From G963674685 sp963674685 (lineage in GTDB: Bacteria; Lernaellota; Lernaellaia; JACKCT01), in contig CAXXWT010000002.1 in assembly GCA_963674685.2 (NCBI GenBank), forward strand, positions 1,116,001 through 1,180,000: a stretch of 64,000 nucleotides of DNA. The letters run 5' to 3'. Positions within the stretch are counted from its first letter, which is position 1; every line of letters begins with the position of its first letter. This document shows positions 50,087-58,587 of the stretch, piece by piece. A model generated the notes under the pieces. The model ran no database searches. It worked only from the letters and a program-made list of their open reading frames with translations, and had not been told where the DNA came from. Made by a program: the position numbers and the translations under genes.

Positions 50087-52018
50087 TTAACTTCCCAATT
50101 TTTCCGCGTAGCGTAAAACGTCTTCCAGGTTGCCCGTGACGGGGAAATCCGGAAGATTTTTCAGGATGCTTTTTCCGTAACCCTTTGTTCTTACACGGGA
50201 ATCCGTCAGCGCCAGCAATCCCTTATCGTTTCGGTGGCGGATCAGCCGGCCCAAGCCCTGTTTCAGGCTGATGACGGCCTGCGGCACCTGGTAGGAGAAA
50301 AACGCCTTGCCGCCGGCGGCGTTGATGGATTCGATCCGCGCCTCGATGACCGGTTCAAATGGGGAGGCGAAGGGGAGTTTGTCGATCATCACGCACGAAA
50401 GCGCCGAACCGATGACGTCCACGCCCTGCCAGAAGGAGGACGTGGCGAAAAGGATGGAATGCGTGTCGGCGCGGAATTCCTCCAAAATCGCCGATTTACT
50501 GCCCTGCCCCTGCAGCAGGCATTTATAGGGAAGCTCCGGCCCCAGGGCCTCGAAAGCCTCCCGCATATTTTTGATCGATGTGAAAAGCAGAAAAGCTCTG
50601 CCTTGCGTGGCTTTGAGGATGGGCAGCGCCTGCGCGATGAAAGCGGGCATGAAATCCGGAGTGTTGGGATTGGGCATGTCTCTGGGCAGATAAAGAACGC
50701 TCTGGCTTTTATAGTCGAAGCATTGGGGCAGGATCTTTTCCTCCACCTCGAAATCAATCCCTAAGCGCGACGTGAAATACTTGAAATGCCCGCTGGTGGA
50801 AAGCGTGGCGGATGTGAAGACCACGGAGGCCGCGTTTGTGAAAAGAGCCTCTTTCACGCGATTGGCCGGCTCGATGGGTTCGGCGACCACGTGAATTCCC
50901 CTGCCGCGAACCTCGACGTAATGCACGAATTCCTTGTCCTCGAAATCCATGGCGACATCCAATTCGACGGCGGCTTCGCTGCATCGCTCGGCCAGGCGAT
51001 CCATATCCGGGGAGTCGGCGTCTTGCGCGGCGCTTTTGCAGACGCTGGAAAGTTCCTGGAGCCTTTCGCGCAAGTGGTTGTAATTAATGGTGATTTCCTC
51101 GTCGGCGTTCTCCGGTCGAAGCCGGTATTTGGCGTCGAAATCCCTGCGGAAGTGGTCGAAAAAAGAGTCGGCGGCGCTACGCAGGCCTTTTAAGGCCGAT
51201 ACGAAGCGCGTGTCGTTCGGGCAGACAAAGGAGACGAGGCGGACGATATCCCGGTCCAGTTCCTCGACGCGGTAATTGGAAATCCGGCTGCTGAAAAAGG
51301 ATGTGGCCACGTCCTCCAGTTCGTGCGCTTCGTCGAAGACCACGCCGTGATAATCCGGAATCACCTCGCCGAATTCTCCTTCTTTCAGCGCCAGGTCTGC
51401 GAAGAAAAGATGATGGTTCACCACCAGGATATCCGCCGTAGCCGCCACGCGCCGCATCTTTTGCAGGAAGCACTCGCCAAAACGCAGGCATTTCGATCCG
51501 CTGCATGTGTAGCGCGAGGAGTTGATCTCGTTCCAGGTCGCGTAGTCGTCGGGCATCCAGTCGATTTCCGCCCGGTCGCCGCTTTGTGTTGTCTGGATCC
51601 AATCCATGACCCGATCGAATTCTTTGGCCTCTTCTTTCGTGCGAAAACGCGGCTGCCGGAAGAAAAGATCCAGGCGCGCCTTGCACAGATAGTTGTTGCG
51701 CCCCTTCATGAGCGCTACTTTCGGTGTAAACCCGAGCTTATCACGCAAAAAGGGCCAGTCTTTTTGAAATATCTGTTCCTGGAGATTTTTCGTATATGTT
51801 GATATTATGATTCTTCTGTTGAAGAGCATAGCGGGAATAAGGTAGGCCAGAGTTTTGCCCGTTCCCGTGGGGGCTTCGGCGATCAGCGCGCCCGAGCCTT
51901 CAAAAGCCTGCATGACGGCCTGCGCCATCTCCAGTTGGCCCGGCCGATCCTCGTAATCAGGCACCGTAGCCGCGAGGAGCCCGCTCGGTCCGAAATAGCG
52001 TTTGATGTTGTTGTTCAT
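50087..52018 (-). CDS. dinG: DinG/YoaA-family Fe-S DNA helicase
   Basis: ATP-dependent 5'-3' superfamily 2 helicase of the XPD/DinG type; unwinds forks, D-loops or RNA-DNA hybrids. 643 residues from ATG 52018; a TTG at 52027 is the alternative, neither with a strong ribosome site. Walker A is APTGTGKT (about 49-56). The Fe-S cysteines are in NYLCKARL and YTCSGSKCLRFGECF. The DEAH box is VVFDEAHELEDVA. The C-terminal half has TSATLSTSGHFKYF, the LLFTSIKNMREAFEAL region and motif VI QGLGRLIRHRNDKG. YoaA/DinG-like, without the exonuclease domain of Bacillus DinG. Solo gene near parS. Confidence 0.92.
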   Translation of the reverse strand: MNNNIKRYFGPSGLLAATVPDYEDRPGQLEMAQAVMQAFEGSGALIAEAPTGTGKTLAYLIPAMLFNRRIIISTYTKNLQEQIFQKDWPFLRDKLGFTPKVALMKGRNNYLCKARLDLFFRQPRFRTKEEAKEFDRVMDWIQTTQSGDRAEIDWMPDDYATWNEINSSRYTCSGSKCLRFGECFLQKMRRVAATADILVVNHHLFFADLALKEGEFGEVIPDYHGVVFDEAHELEDVATSFFSSRISNYRVEELDRDIVRLVSFVCPNDTRFVSALKGLRSAADSFFDHFRRDFDAKYRLRPENADEEITINYNHLRERLQELSSVCKSAAQDADSPDMDRLAERCSEAAVELDVAMDFEDKEFVHYVEVRGRGIHVVAEPIEPANRVKEALFTNAASVVFTSATLSTSGHFKYFTSRLGIDFEVEEKILPQCFDYKSQSVLYLPRDMPNPNTPDFMPAFIAQALPILKATQGRAFLLFTSIKNMREAFEALGPELPYKCLLQGQGSKSAILEEFRADTHSILFATSSFWQGVDVIGSALSCVMIDKLPFASPFEPVIEARIESINAAGGKAFFSYQVPQAVISLKQGLGRLIRHRNDKGLLALTDSRVRTKGYGKSILKNLPDFPVTGNLEDVLRYAEKLGS

Positions 52019-52109
52019 TTCGTTCAAGTGGCGCCGCCTGAAAAAATGTGCCGATATATATAGCCTTATAGAAAATCATTGATCAACAAGCCGCAACGAA
52101 AATTTTTGG

Positions 52110-52477
52110 TTCTTCGAGGATTACCGTACTTTAACGCCCACTTCTCCAACTTTGCGAAGAAGAAAATTATTTTTCGCCGCCCAAAAGGGCGGTCGTCGAT
52201 CCTTGACATTTCCTTTGGGATGGAAAAGCCCGTCATTTAAGGTTTTGAAAGGACATTTCCCAATTTGGGCGTCAGGAGACCGCGATAAAGCCGCCAATAA
52301 ATCACCGAATTGTCGACATGTCTTCCAATCCTTTTATCTCGAAGGGATTGCCCGCGACGTCGATCAAAAACGTCCTTTCAAAACCTATGAGCAAAAATTC
52401 CATCCCAAAGGCAATGTCAAGGACGAAAAATAATTTTCTTCTTCGTTTCATGATGAAGTACGGTAATTCTCAATGAA
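52110..52477. repeat. Foldback (MITE-like) element, copy 2
   Basis: About 368 bp, near-identical to 38447-38816 and in the same orientation. Left end identical to copy 1 (TTCTTCGAGGATTACC...). The right end differs at a few bases (AATTCTCAATGAA), so its terminal inverted repeats are now imperfect. The inner arms keep pairing: the left CCTTTGGGATGG still complements the right CCATCCCAAAGG, whereas copy 1 has CCCTTTGGG / CCCAAGGG. Confidence 0.85.
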
Positions 52478-52536
52478 CCCTAAATGTTTCAATTGATTTT
52501 CATTCCGACTGCGAAAGTAGGGCTTTAAATGGCGGG

Positions 52537-52562
52537 AAGCGCCGCGTTTGGGGGCGGCGCTT
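52537..52562. terminator. GC-rich hairpin, possible terminator
   Basis: Perfect 9-bp stem AAGCGCCGC (52537-52545) / GCGGCGCTT (52554-52562), 8-nt loop. No T-run on either side, so terminator function is only possible. It lies beyond the first micropeptide gene on the minus strand. Confidence 0.45.
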
Positions 52563-52694
52563 CTATTGCGGATTCGGCGGCGGGATCAATGGAGGAATCT
52601 GGCCGGCGAAGTGAGAGAAATTCAGCTTTTTAACTTTAATTGCCTCAAATTCATCACCTGCGTTTATCGAAAGCCTTCCTTAGGCCGATAAAGG

Positions 52695-52778
52695 TCAATT
52701 CCAGCGTTTTCGGATCACGATCAGAGATGCCAGCAGAACCGATGCGATTGATACGTTTGTGATTATTTCCATGAACAT
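52695..52778 (-). CDS. Micropeptide 1: single-helix membrane peptide, 27 aa
   Basis: ATG at 52778, TGA at 52695-52697; GGGGG lies 7 nt upstream. The peptide has a short acidic start (MFMEIITN), a hydrophobic helix SIASVLLASLIVI and a basic aromatic end RKRWN. It shares the motif SxASVLxASLIxxRKRW with a second peptide at 53116-53202, encoded 340 bp upstream on the same strand. The leader has a hairpin GCCCG / CGGGC (52800-52817) and a TATACT -10-like box about 90 nt upstream (52867-52872). Positive-inside topology puts the C terminus in the cytosol. Resembles type I toxin peptides or small subunits of membrane complexes; no function is proven. Confidence 0.65.
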   Translation of the reverse strand: MFMEIITNVSIASVLLASLIVIRKRWN

Positions 52779-52951
52779 TTTAGGCCCCCGTTCGTTATTG
52801 GCCCGCTTCCTTACGGGCTGCTTTCAGGCAATAGGTAATGCATGGGGTGTGCCAAGACAAAATTCGAGTATAACTATTTGAAAACAAAGGAATAATTTAA
52901 TGACGCGTTGCGTTACTCCTCCCCGGCGCGCCTTCCTAAAACTCGCATTGA

Positions 52952-52966
52952 ATTACATTATGTAAT
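52952..52966. promoter_or_regulatory. 15-bp palindrome upstream of micropeptide 1
   Basis: ATTACAT T ATGTAAT, perfect 7-bp arms, about 80 bp upstream of the TATACT box of micropeptide 1. Possible operator; nothing else explains it. Confidence 0.45.
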
Positions 52967-53115
52967 GCCGCCATGCGCCGCTTTCGGCCCTTAAAACAGC
53001 GGCCCGGCAGCTTATCGCGCGGATTTGCTCATGAGCTTTTTTTCCAAGCGGGCTCACGCGCCTGGCAAGCGCTTAAATTTGCGGATCGTTTGACTCGGTT
53101 TTCGTCAGTTTCGTG

Positions 53116-53202
53116 TCACCTCCATCGTTTGCGCAAAATAATGAGCGATGCTATCAGCACCGACGCCACTGACGCGTTCATCAAAAGCTCTACTCCAGGC
53201 AT
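53116..53202 (-). CDS. Micropeptide 2: paralogue of micropeptide 1, 28 aa
   Basis: ATG at 53202, TGA at 53116-53118; GGAAAGGGGG precedes the ATG by 6 nt. The peptide begins MPGVELLMNA, then SVASVLIASLIIL, then RKRWR. About half of all residues, and 15 of the last 17 positions conservatively, match micropeptide 1, although the DNA codons differ, which supports selection on the protein. The leader contains a hairpin (GACGAACTCCG / CGGAGTCGTC, about 53222-53250) and a TATACT box about 100 nt upstream (53300-53305). Same strand and matched layout as micropeptide 1. Confidence 0.65.
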   Translation of the reverse strand: MPGVELLMNASVASVLIASLIILRKRWR

Positions 53203-53447
53203 GCGCGCCCCCTTTCCTACCCGGACGACTCCGTGAAGCCGGAGTTCGTCAAATTGTCGAACTCTATGGATTTCAAGGGGCATGCCATGATGCGGATAAA
53301 GTATAAGTAGCTGTATCTATTAATATTTCTCTATTTTTATCTGTTTATATTTTCTGATGTGAAGCGGTGATATATACTTGCGAGATTACAAATTGTAATA
53401 AATGGATGGGCTTGAATAAATTTACCAAAAAGACAAAATGAAAGGGA

Positions 53448-55022
53448 ATGATCAGTCCAAATTTAAAAGAAAAACGATTTGCGCAAATCCTGATATCGCT
53501 TTTTGCCTGCTCGCTTTTTTTATGGATTGCGATCTGGGGCGCTGTGCGTCTGCCTTTTCAGGCCGATTCGAGTCTGTTGAGTTACAGCTGGAGCGCGCAT
53601 GACGCTTTTAAGGCCAGTCCGGACGAATTTCTGCGGTATTTTCGGGAATCGACGTTTTACCCGCCGGGATATGGAATTCTCCTGGGAGCGGCGCATTACT
53701 TCCTTGGCAGAAGCAACTTCAATGTTCTGATTTTGAATCTCGCCTTAATCGCCTTGTGCGGATATGCGGTTTACGGCCTGGGAAGCAAAGGAAAGCGCTT
53801 TGAAACGGCTCCGGCGGCCCTGGTCGTTTTTCTGGCCGCTCCAGCGGTGGCGATTTTCGCGCGCAGCGCCGGAAGGGAAATGGGTCTGATGTCCATGGCG
53901 GCATGCTCGCTTTGGGCTTTCGGCCGAAGCGATTTTTTAAGGTCGCGGCTTTGGTCCGTTTTCGCCGGAATATTCATCGGCGCGGGGATGATGTTCAAAT
54001 GGACCTTTGCCGTTTACCTGATCGTTCCCGGCGCGGTCTTTGCGATGATGGCTTTGCCAGATCGCGCGGGCGGGCGGAAAGTGCGCCTTGCCAACGGGGG
54101 TCTGCTGGCGCTTTCGGCGCTTGTCATCTGCGCTTCCTGGTACTTCGGTCCGGCTGATCTTTCATATATTTTCGGCGCATCGGGCATCGATTCGACGCCC
54201 TGGTCCCGGTCAGCGGTTCCGGTTTTCGGAGCGCCCGCCTGGTTGTCCGTTTTCGGATGGGCGGCGCTGCTTTCACTGGCGCCGGTTTTGAAAAGCTGTA
54301 AAGATGATCCTTTTAATGTTGTATTGATATCGGCGTTTATCGGTCCCTGCGTCATACTTGCTTTCATCCCGCACAAGGAAATACGCTACGCATTTCCTCT
54401 CATACCGGTTATGGCCGTATTAATCGCCCGGGCCGCTAGCCGGATGATAAAAAATACTACGGTGATTTTTTCGTTTTGCGCGGCGGTTATTATGGCCTCG
54501 TCGATTTTCGGATTTTATTCGATCAAGATAAAACCCATGGCGCCCGGCGTCAGCGGCGATTTGGTTGCGGTGCGCGACCGGCGCTGCCTTTTTGCCGCCG
54601 ATGCGTTTAACAAGCAGTTGATTCACATCATAAAGAAGGATAATCCCGATCCCGGCGAACCCGTATCCGTATTATGGAACGCATTGGACCTGGGCAACGA
54701 ATGGTTTTCGCCGGATCGCCTGGCCGCGGCGTCCACGGCCGGCGGGCAAAAATCCATAAACTATCTGATGACCGAGCCGATGTATTATAAATGGTTTGCC
54801 GAACAATTCGGACAGGCCGAATATTTGCTGGTTTCAAAATCCCTGACCCGCCAAAATCCGATAGCTCTCCGAACTCTGTTGACTGACTTCACGGATCATG
54901 ATGCGTGGCTTCGCGATCCGGGTTTTGTAAAGCGCATCCCGGAAGAATATCGCCTCGTATCGAGCGTCGAAGCGCCGTGCGCGGGGCAGTGGCTGCTGTA
55001 TCGCTTGCACAATTCCCCATAA
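53448..55022 (+). CDS. GT-C-like polytopic membrane glycosyltransferase
   Basis: 524 residues, about ten hydrophobic helices and a soluble C-terminal 130 residues. ATG 53448 lies right after AAAGGGA; an ATG at 53438 is in another frame. The first loop contains FQADSSLLSYSWSAHDAFKAS and FYPPGYGILLGAAHYFLGRS, a GT39-like pattern with Asp in the first loop and the PPGY motif. IPHKEIRYAFPLIPVMAVL near helix 9 is the typical HKExRY motif of PIG/ALG-like GT-C enzymes. Fourth GT-C protein in the window. The gene ends at a strong bidirectional terminator. Upstream 53206-53447 is A+T-rich and holds the promoter. Confidence 0.78.
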   Translation: MISPNLKEKRFAQILISLFACSLFLWIAIWGAVRLPFQADSSLLSYSWSAHDAFKASPDEFLRYFRESTFYPPGYGILLGAAHYFLGRSNFNVLILNLALIALCGYAVYGLGSKGKRFETAPAALVVFLAAPAVAIFARSAGREMGLMSMAACSLWAFGRSDFLRSRLWSVFAGIFIGAGMMFKWTFAVYLIVPGAVFAMMALPDRAGGRKVRLANGGLLALSALVICASWYFGPADLSYIFGASGIDSTPWSRSAVPVFGAPAWLSVFGWAALLSLAPVLKSCKDDPFNVVLISAFIGPCVILAFIPHKEIRYAFPLIPVMAVLIARAASRMIKNTTVIFSFCAAVIMASSIFGFYSIKIKPMAPGVSGDLVAVRDRRCLFAADAFNKQLIHIIKKDNPDPGEPVSVLWNALDLGNEWFSPDRLAAASTAGGQKSINYLMTEPMYYKWFAEQFGQAEYLLVSKSLTRQNPIALRTLLTDFTDHDAWLRDPGFVKRIPEEYRLVSSVEAPCAGQWLLYRLHNSP

Positions 55023-55052
55023 AAAGGCGCTTTCCTTTCGGGAAGCGCCTTT
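55023..55052. terminator. Bidirectional terminator
   Basis: Stem AAAGGCGCTTTCC (55023-55035) / GGGAAGCGCCTTT (55040-55052) with one mismatch and a 4-nt loop. A-run before and T-run after serve both convergent genes; the minus-strand side (TTTTTAT) is the stronger. Confidence 0.85.
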
Positions 55053-55087
55053 ATCGAAATCATCAAATTTATTTACAGCTGAAAAGC

Positions 55088-55534
55088 TTACTCGCCGTCG
55101 ACTTCGACGCCGGCTTCGGCCAGGGCTTTTTTCGTCGGCTCGAAACCGATCTCCAAGCGCTTGAAGAAGCTCTGCACCTGTTTGATTTTATCCATGGGGA
55201 TGCCGATTTTTCCCATCATCATGGACATTTGCGCGCAGTAGGGCGAACCGTCGTTGAGGCCGTGCACGAAAAGACCCGCGAGGGTTTTGTAGGGGTCGGC
55301 CTGTTTGATGATGAAAGGAATCGCATCCGCGTCGTCCAGGTGGCCTTCGCCGCATTCCGCTTTCCCGGCGGCGTCGAACTTCATGTGCCATTCGGCGCGG
55401 GGAATCACGTCTTTCTGCGTTTCCCATTGTTCGATCGTCAGGTTGTAGGCGACGGGATCGTCGGCGTAACCCGTGGAAAGCTTCGGGACTACATCCATCA
55501 GTTTCGCCAAAGGGATTTCGGTAATTGTCGGCAT
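55088..55534 (-). CDS. Soluble hypothetical protein, 148 aa
   Basis: Not recognised. ATG 55534 with GGAGG upstream. No signal peptide or membrane helix. The sequence is acidic and globular: VVPKLSTGYADDPVAYNLTIEQWE, then KFDAAGKAECGEGHLDDADAIPFII and an all-helical end (KIGIPMDKIKQVQSFFKRLEIGF). Gly-Asp-Met rich centre (SPYCAQMSMMMGKIG). Two cysteines are separated by a long stretch. The cytosolic protein stands alone with its own terminator. Confidence 0.6.
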   Translation of the reverse strand: MPTITEIPLAKLMDVVPKLSTGYADDPVAYNLTIEQWETQKDVIPRAEWHMKFDAAGKAECGEGHLDDADAIPFIIKQADPYKTLAGLFVHGLNDGSPYCAQMSMMMGKIGIPMDKIKQVQSFFKRLEIGFEPTKKALAEAGVEVDGE

Positions 55535-55734
55535 TTCGTGTCCTCCGTTTCTTTTATCAACGATTTTGGGATGTGCATCCCGTGAAAGCTTTGCAGGAAG
55601 CGGCCCGCGTCAGCCCTCCCCGAATGGTCCAATAACTCATTTTAACCGCTAATGCAATCGAATAACGCGCTGCGTTTACATAGGCTTACATCCCAGCCAA
55701 GATGTTTGAAATTTCGGAACTCGGGTTCAGGACT

Positions 55735-55882
55735 ACCCGCTTACTCTCGCCACGCCTTCGCTAACGCTCAGACGCGGCTTCGTGCGCGGCTCCGTTTCAA
55801 TCGCGCCAAGGCACACGTTAAACACAGAGCCGCGAGCGGCAGATTCGCCGACGCGCCAGCTAAGGCGAATGAGCGAGCGGGT
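55735..55882. repeat. Repeat family A, compact palindromic copy
   Basis: Left arm 55735-55795 (ACCCGCTTACTCTCG ... GCGGCTCCGTT) and right arm 55821-55882 (AACACAGAGCCGCGAGCGGC ... GAGCGAGCGGGT) form an imperfect inverted repeat of about 148 bp. The same family occurs at 3823-4126 and 23036-23202. It fills most of the 55535-55991 gap; no gene is seen there. Confidence 0.8.
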
Positions 55883-55991
55883 GTATTTCAGCCCTGCAAA
55901 CGTGCGTGACGTATCGCGGTTTACCGTACTTTTCATGAATGAGGAAGAAAAATCTCGGATAAACCAATTTTAACATCAACGGCGTAAGAGA

Positions 55992-57332
55992 TTACGTTAT
56001 TTGCGGCAATTCTTCAGCCAGCAGACGGCGGGCAAATGCCAGCGCTTCGTCGGCGGATTTGATCGCGCCGCAAATGCGCTCCTCGCGGATGGCGTCCAGA
56101 AGCCGGCCGACGACCGGCCCCGGCGCGATTTGAAGCTCATCGATCAGGCGCGATCCGTCCACAAGGGGCGGCCCGGCGTCGACGGCGGCGATGATATCCC
56201 GATGCGCCTCGACAAGATCGTGAAAAAACTCGACGTATGCATTTTCCGATGCGCCGCCGCGCGCCAGCGCCAGGGCGGCCGCGGCGAGCCAGGCCTTTTC
56301 GGCGCGCCTTGTATAACGGGCGAAAATCCTGAGCTTGTCGGATTCTTCGCGGATCTCGGCCGCGCCGTCGGCGACCATGCTTTGAAGATCGAGGATTTTT
56401 GCGACCGTGTCGGCGTATCGCCTGGGGGCTTTCCAACGCACGCAGGATTTTTTCAGCGCCTGCGCGCCGCCGGGCATTTCCCCGAACAAAGCGGCGCTTT
56501 TCATGACGGGAGCGTCGGCGCAAAGCTCGTCATTTTCCATGGTCGCCGACAGCTTGTCGTAATCGTCGAACAAATTGCGGCACGCTTGCGGCCATGCGTC
56601 GAAATTTTCCACCATGGAAAATGACAGCCGTTTTTCAAGATCCGGAATAACGCGGGGCAGGACATGATATTTTTGGGCCGACCGTAAAACCTGAGCGCTG
56701 CCATCGGCTGAAAGAAGCTTGATCAGCTCGGCGAATATTCTTTCTCCGGCCACGCCGTCCATTTGCGTCGCCGCGTCCTGCGCCCAGGCGAGGGTCTGCT
56801 CATCGACGGAAAAATCCAGCTGGGCCGCAAAACGGAAAATCCGCAGCGCGCGCAAGGGGTCCGATGTCATATTCCGGGAAGATAGAGAGCGGATCACGCC
56901 GTTTGCCGCGTCGTCCATGCCCCCGGTCGGATCGAGAATATCCCCCACGCCTTGCGGCGAAATCTTTGCGGCCATGGAGTTAATGCATAAATCCCTGGCC
57001 CGAAGATCCTCCGCGATCGTCGGCGCTCTTAAGGCGACGAAGTCGTATTCGAATCCTTCATGGACCACGCGGACGGTGGCCGGATTGTCGTGCAGGGGCA
57101 CGAAAGCGCCGCCGAGGGATTCGGCGCATCGCCTCGCCAGGGCGGAGGCGTCGCCGCTGACGGCGATATCCACGTCGCTTAAAATTCGGCCCAGGGCGGC
57201 ATCCCGGAGGATGCCGCCGACGAGCCATATTGTTTCACCGCGGTCTGCGGCGATTTCGGCAAAACGGATCAGCTCCGGACGCTCGCCGCGCACGAAGCGA
57301 TCGAGCCTGGTTATGAGGCCGCCGGTAATCAA
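55992..57332 (-). CDS. cca: CCA-adding tRNA nucleotidyltransferase / poly(A) polymerase family
   Basis: Adds or repairs the 3' CCA of tRNAs. 446 residues from TTG 57332, the only start in frame near the upstream gene. The head has LVGGILRDAALGR and the catalytic DVDIA, then RARDLCINSMA (nucleotide-selecting RRD-like motif) and the neck DPLRALRIFRFAAQL. An HD-like helical tail follows (about 200-446) without a clear HD phosphohydrolase motif. Class II enzyme; A-adding, CC-adding and full CCA-adding types cannot be told apart by eye. Only 9 bp after the Cys-rich lipoprotein gene, so cotranscribed. Confidence 0.87.
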   Translation of the reverse strand: MITGGLITRLDRFVRGERPELIRFAEIAADRGETIWLVGGILRDAALGRILSDVDIAVSGDASALARRCAESLGGAFVPLHDNPATVRVVHEGFEYDFVALRAPTIAEDLRARDLCINSMAAKISPQGVGDILDPTGGMDDAANGVIRSLSSRNMTSDPLRALRIFRFAAQLDFSVDEQTLAWAQDAATQMDGVAGERIFAELIKLLSADGSAQVLRSAQKYHVLPRVIPDLEKRLSFSMVENFDAWPQACRNLFDDYDKLSATMENDELCADAPVMKSAALFGEMPGGAQALKKSCVRWKAPRRYADTVAKILDLQSMVADGAAEIREESDKLRIFARYTRRAEKAWLAAAALALARGGASENAYVEFFHDLVEAHRDIIAAVDAGPPLVDGSRLIDELQIAPGPVVGRLLDAIREERICGAIKSADEALAFARRLLAEELPQIT

Positions 57333-57341
57333 GTTTATTGC

Positions 57342-57704
57342 TCACATATAGTCTTCCATATAATCTTCGATCGGCAGGCCGCAGTAATCTTCCAGAAGAG
57401 TCTCGCAGCTTGATTCTTCGATGCAGTCGATATCATCCCGCGTTCCGTCTTCTTCACACATCGTCACGCATTCCGATTCCACGATGTCGCGCAGTACGCC
57501 CAGATCGTAATATTCCGACTCGATGCAATCGATGGCTTTGGCGCAGGCGCCTTCGCAATCGGCGGCGCTTAGGCCGTCGCCGTCATCGTCGTCGTCATCG
57601 TCATCATCATCGTTATCATCGTCATCGTCGTCTCCGCAGGCCGGCGCCACGCAAAGAGAAACGGTGAGAATCGACAGGATCATCAGCCAAAAAAGCTTTT
57701 TCAT
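57342..57704 (-). CDS. Small Cys-rich lipoprotein with Asp-rich N terminus
   Basis: 120 residues; ATG 57704, GGAAGG upstream. Signal peptide ends at Cys23 in APAC, followed by a run of Asp broken by Asn and Gly (about residues 25-43), then a domain of eight cysteines (CEGACAKAIDC ... CVTMCEEDG ... SSCETLLEDYC). The Cys pattern is like the N-terminal domain of the PNGase F-like lipoprotein and the remnant at 48692-48910. It ends in GLPIEDYMEDYM, with no terminal Cys, as for other lipoproteins here. Likely on the outer-membrane surface. Upstream of cca by 9 bp. Confidence 0.78.
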   Translation of the reverse strand: MKKLFWLMILSILTVSLCVAPACGDDDDDDNDDDDDDDDDDGDGLSAADCEGACAKAIDCIESEYYDLGVLRDIVESECVTMCEEDGTRDDIDCIEESSCETLLEDYCGLPIEDYMEDYM

Positions 57705-57836
57705 TTCAAATCATCCTTCCCTTAGTGATTCCATAGAGTCCGATTCCTTTAAGTACACCATCCCATTCGATCAGTCCACGTGGATATAGGCAGTGAGCAG
57801 CGGGACGGTTTGCGAAAACATTCATAAAGCCGTCGC

Positions 57837-57990
57837 TGTCATTTCGAGCCGGAGCGGCCGCGGGCCGCGGAGTCGAGAAATCCCTTTCATGAAGCGCTGC
57901 CGCCTTGTCGTGATGCGCACGTCAAAATTATCATCACGTATCGTTGAAGGGATCCCTCGATTCGTCCTGAAGGACTCATTCGGGATGACA
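57837..57990. repeat. Intergenic repeat with TGTCAT / ATGACA ends
   Basis: 154 bp beginning TGTCATTTCGAGCC and ending TTCGGGATGACA; internal GTCGAGAAATCCCTTT and AAGGGATCCCTCGATT are also near-inverse. This fits the widespread intergenic repeats of the 'TCATTTCGAG ... GAGAAATC' kind in environmental genomes. It takes up most of the 57705-58131 gap; I see no gene. Confidence 0.7.
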
Positions 57991-58131
57991 AGTTCATCGC
58001 TCATTCAATTTGAGCCGCTGCCGGGCCATGAAGCTCCTTGCCTGGGCTTTGAAATTGCTCCTATAATGCACGCGGTAATTTTGCATCCGCCAATATTAAA
58101 ATCCGCACCGTCTCGCGCATGAGGATCCGTC

Positions 58132-58587
58132 ATGGCTTTGAGAAGGTTGAGCAAACTGAATCTGGATTTCATCAAGGAAGAACTCGGCAGGATTTTGCGT
58201 TTGATGGATAAAATGGAAAATCCCGTGAGCGACGGGTCGGTCCCCGTGGACGTCTGGGTCAGCGACAGCGAAGTGACGGTTCGCTTCGAGGTTCCCGGCG
58301 CCGATCCGGACAAGATCCGGCTGACGGGAACGCCGACGCTTCTGGAAATCGCCGGGACCACGCCCGCCGTCAGGCCGCCCGCCGGGGGGCGATACCACAT
58401 CGCCGAGCGCCAGGTCGGGCTTTTCCGCAAAGCCGTGGAAATGCCCGCGCCGGTCAATCACTCCGAGGTCGTAGCGCGCTACGTAAGCGGCGTCATGACC
58501 GTGAAACTCAAACGAATCGCCGACCGTAGAAGCCAGCGCCATAAAATTTCTTTCACCATTGAACATCAGGACGAAAACAATGAATGA
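58132..58587 (+). CDS. Small heat-shock protein (Hsp20/alpha-crystallin)
   Basis: ATP-independent holdase of 151 residues. The alpha-crystallin domain spans about 35-135: PVDVWVSDSEVTVRFEVPGADPDKIRLTGTPTLLEIAG, then the RYHIAERQVGLFRKAVEMPAPVN strand and the last strand GVMTVKLKRI. The C-terminal IxI-type tail is weak (FTIEH). The ATG has no strong ribosome site nearby. Its stop lies 8 bp into the lon gene, so chaperone and protease are coupled. Held substrates would pass to Lon for degradation. A heat-shock promoter is expected in the repeat-rich upstream region but I cannot define it. Confidence 0.9.
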   Translation: MALRRLSKLNLDFIKEELGRILRLMDKMENPVSDGSVPVDVWVSDSEVTVRFEVPGADPDKIRLTGTPTLLEIAGTTPAVRPPAGGRYHIAERQVGLFRKAVEMPAPVNHSEVVARYVSGVMTVKLKRIADRRSQRHKISFTIEHQDENNE

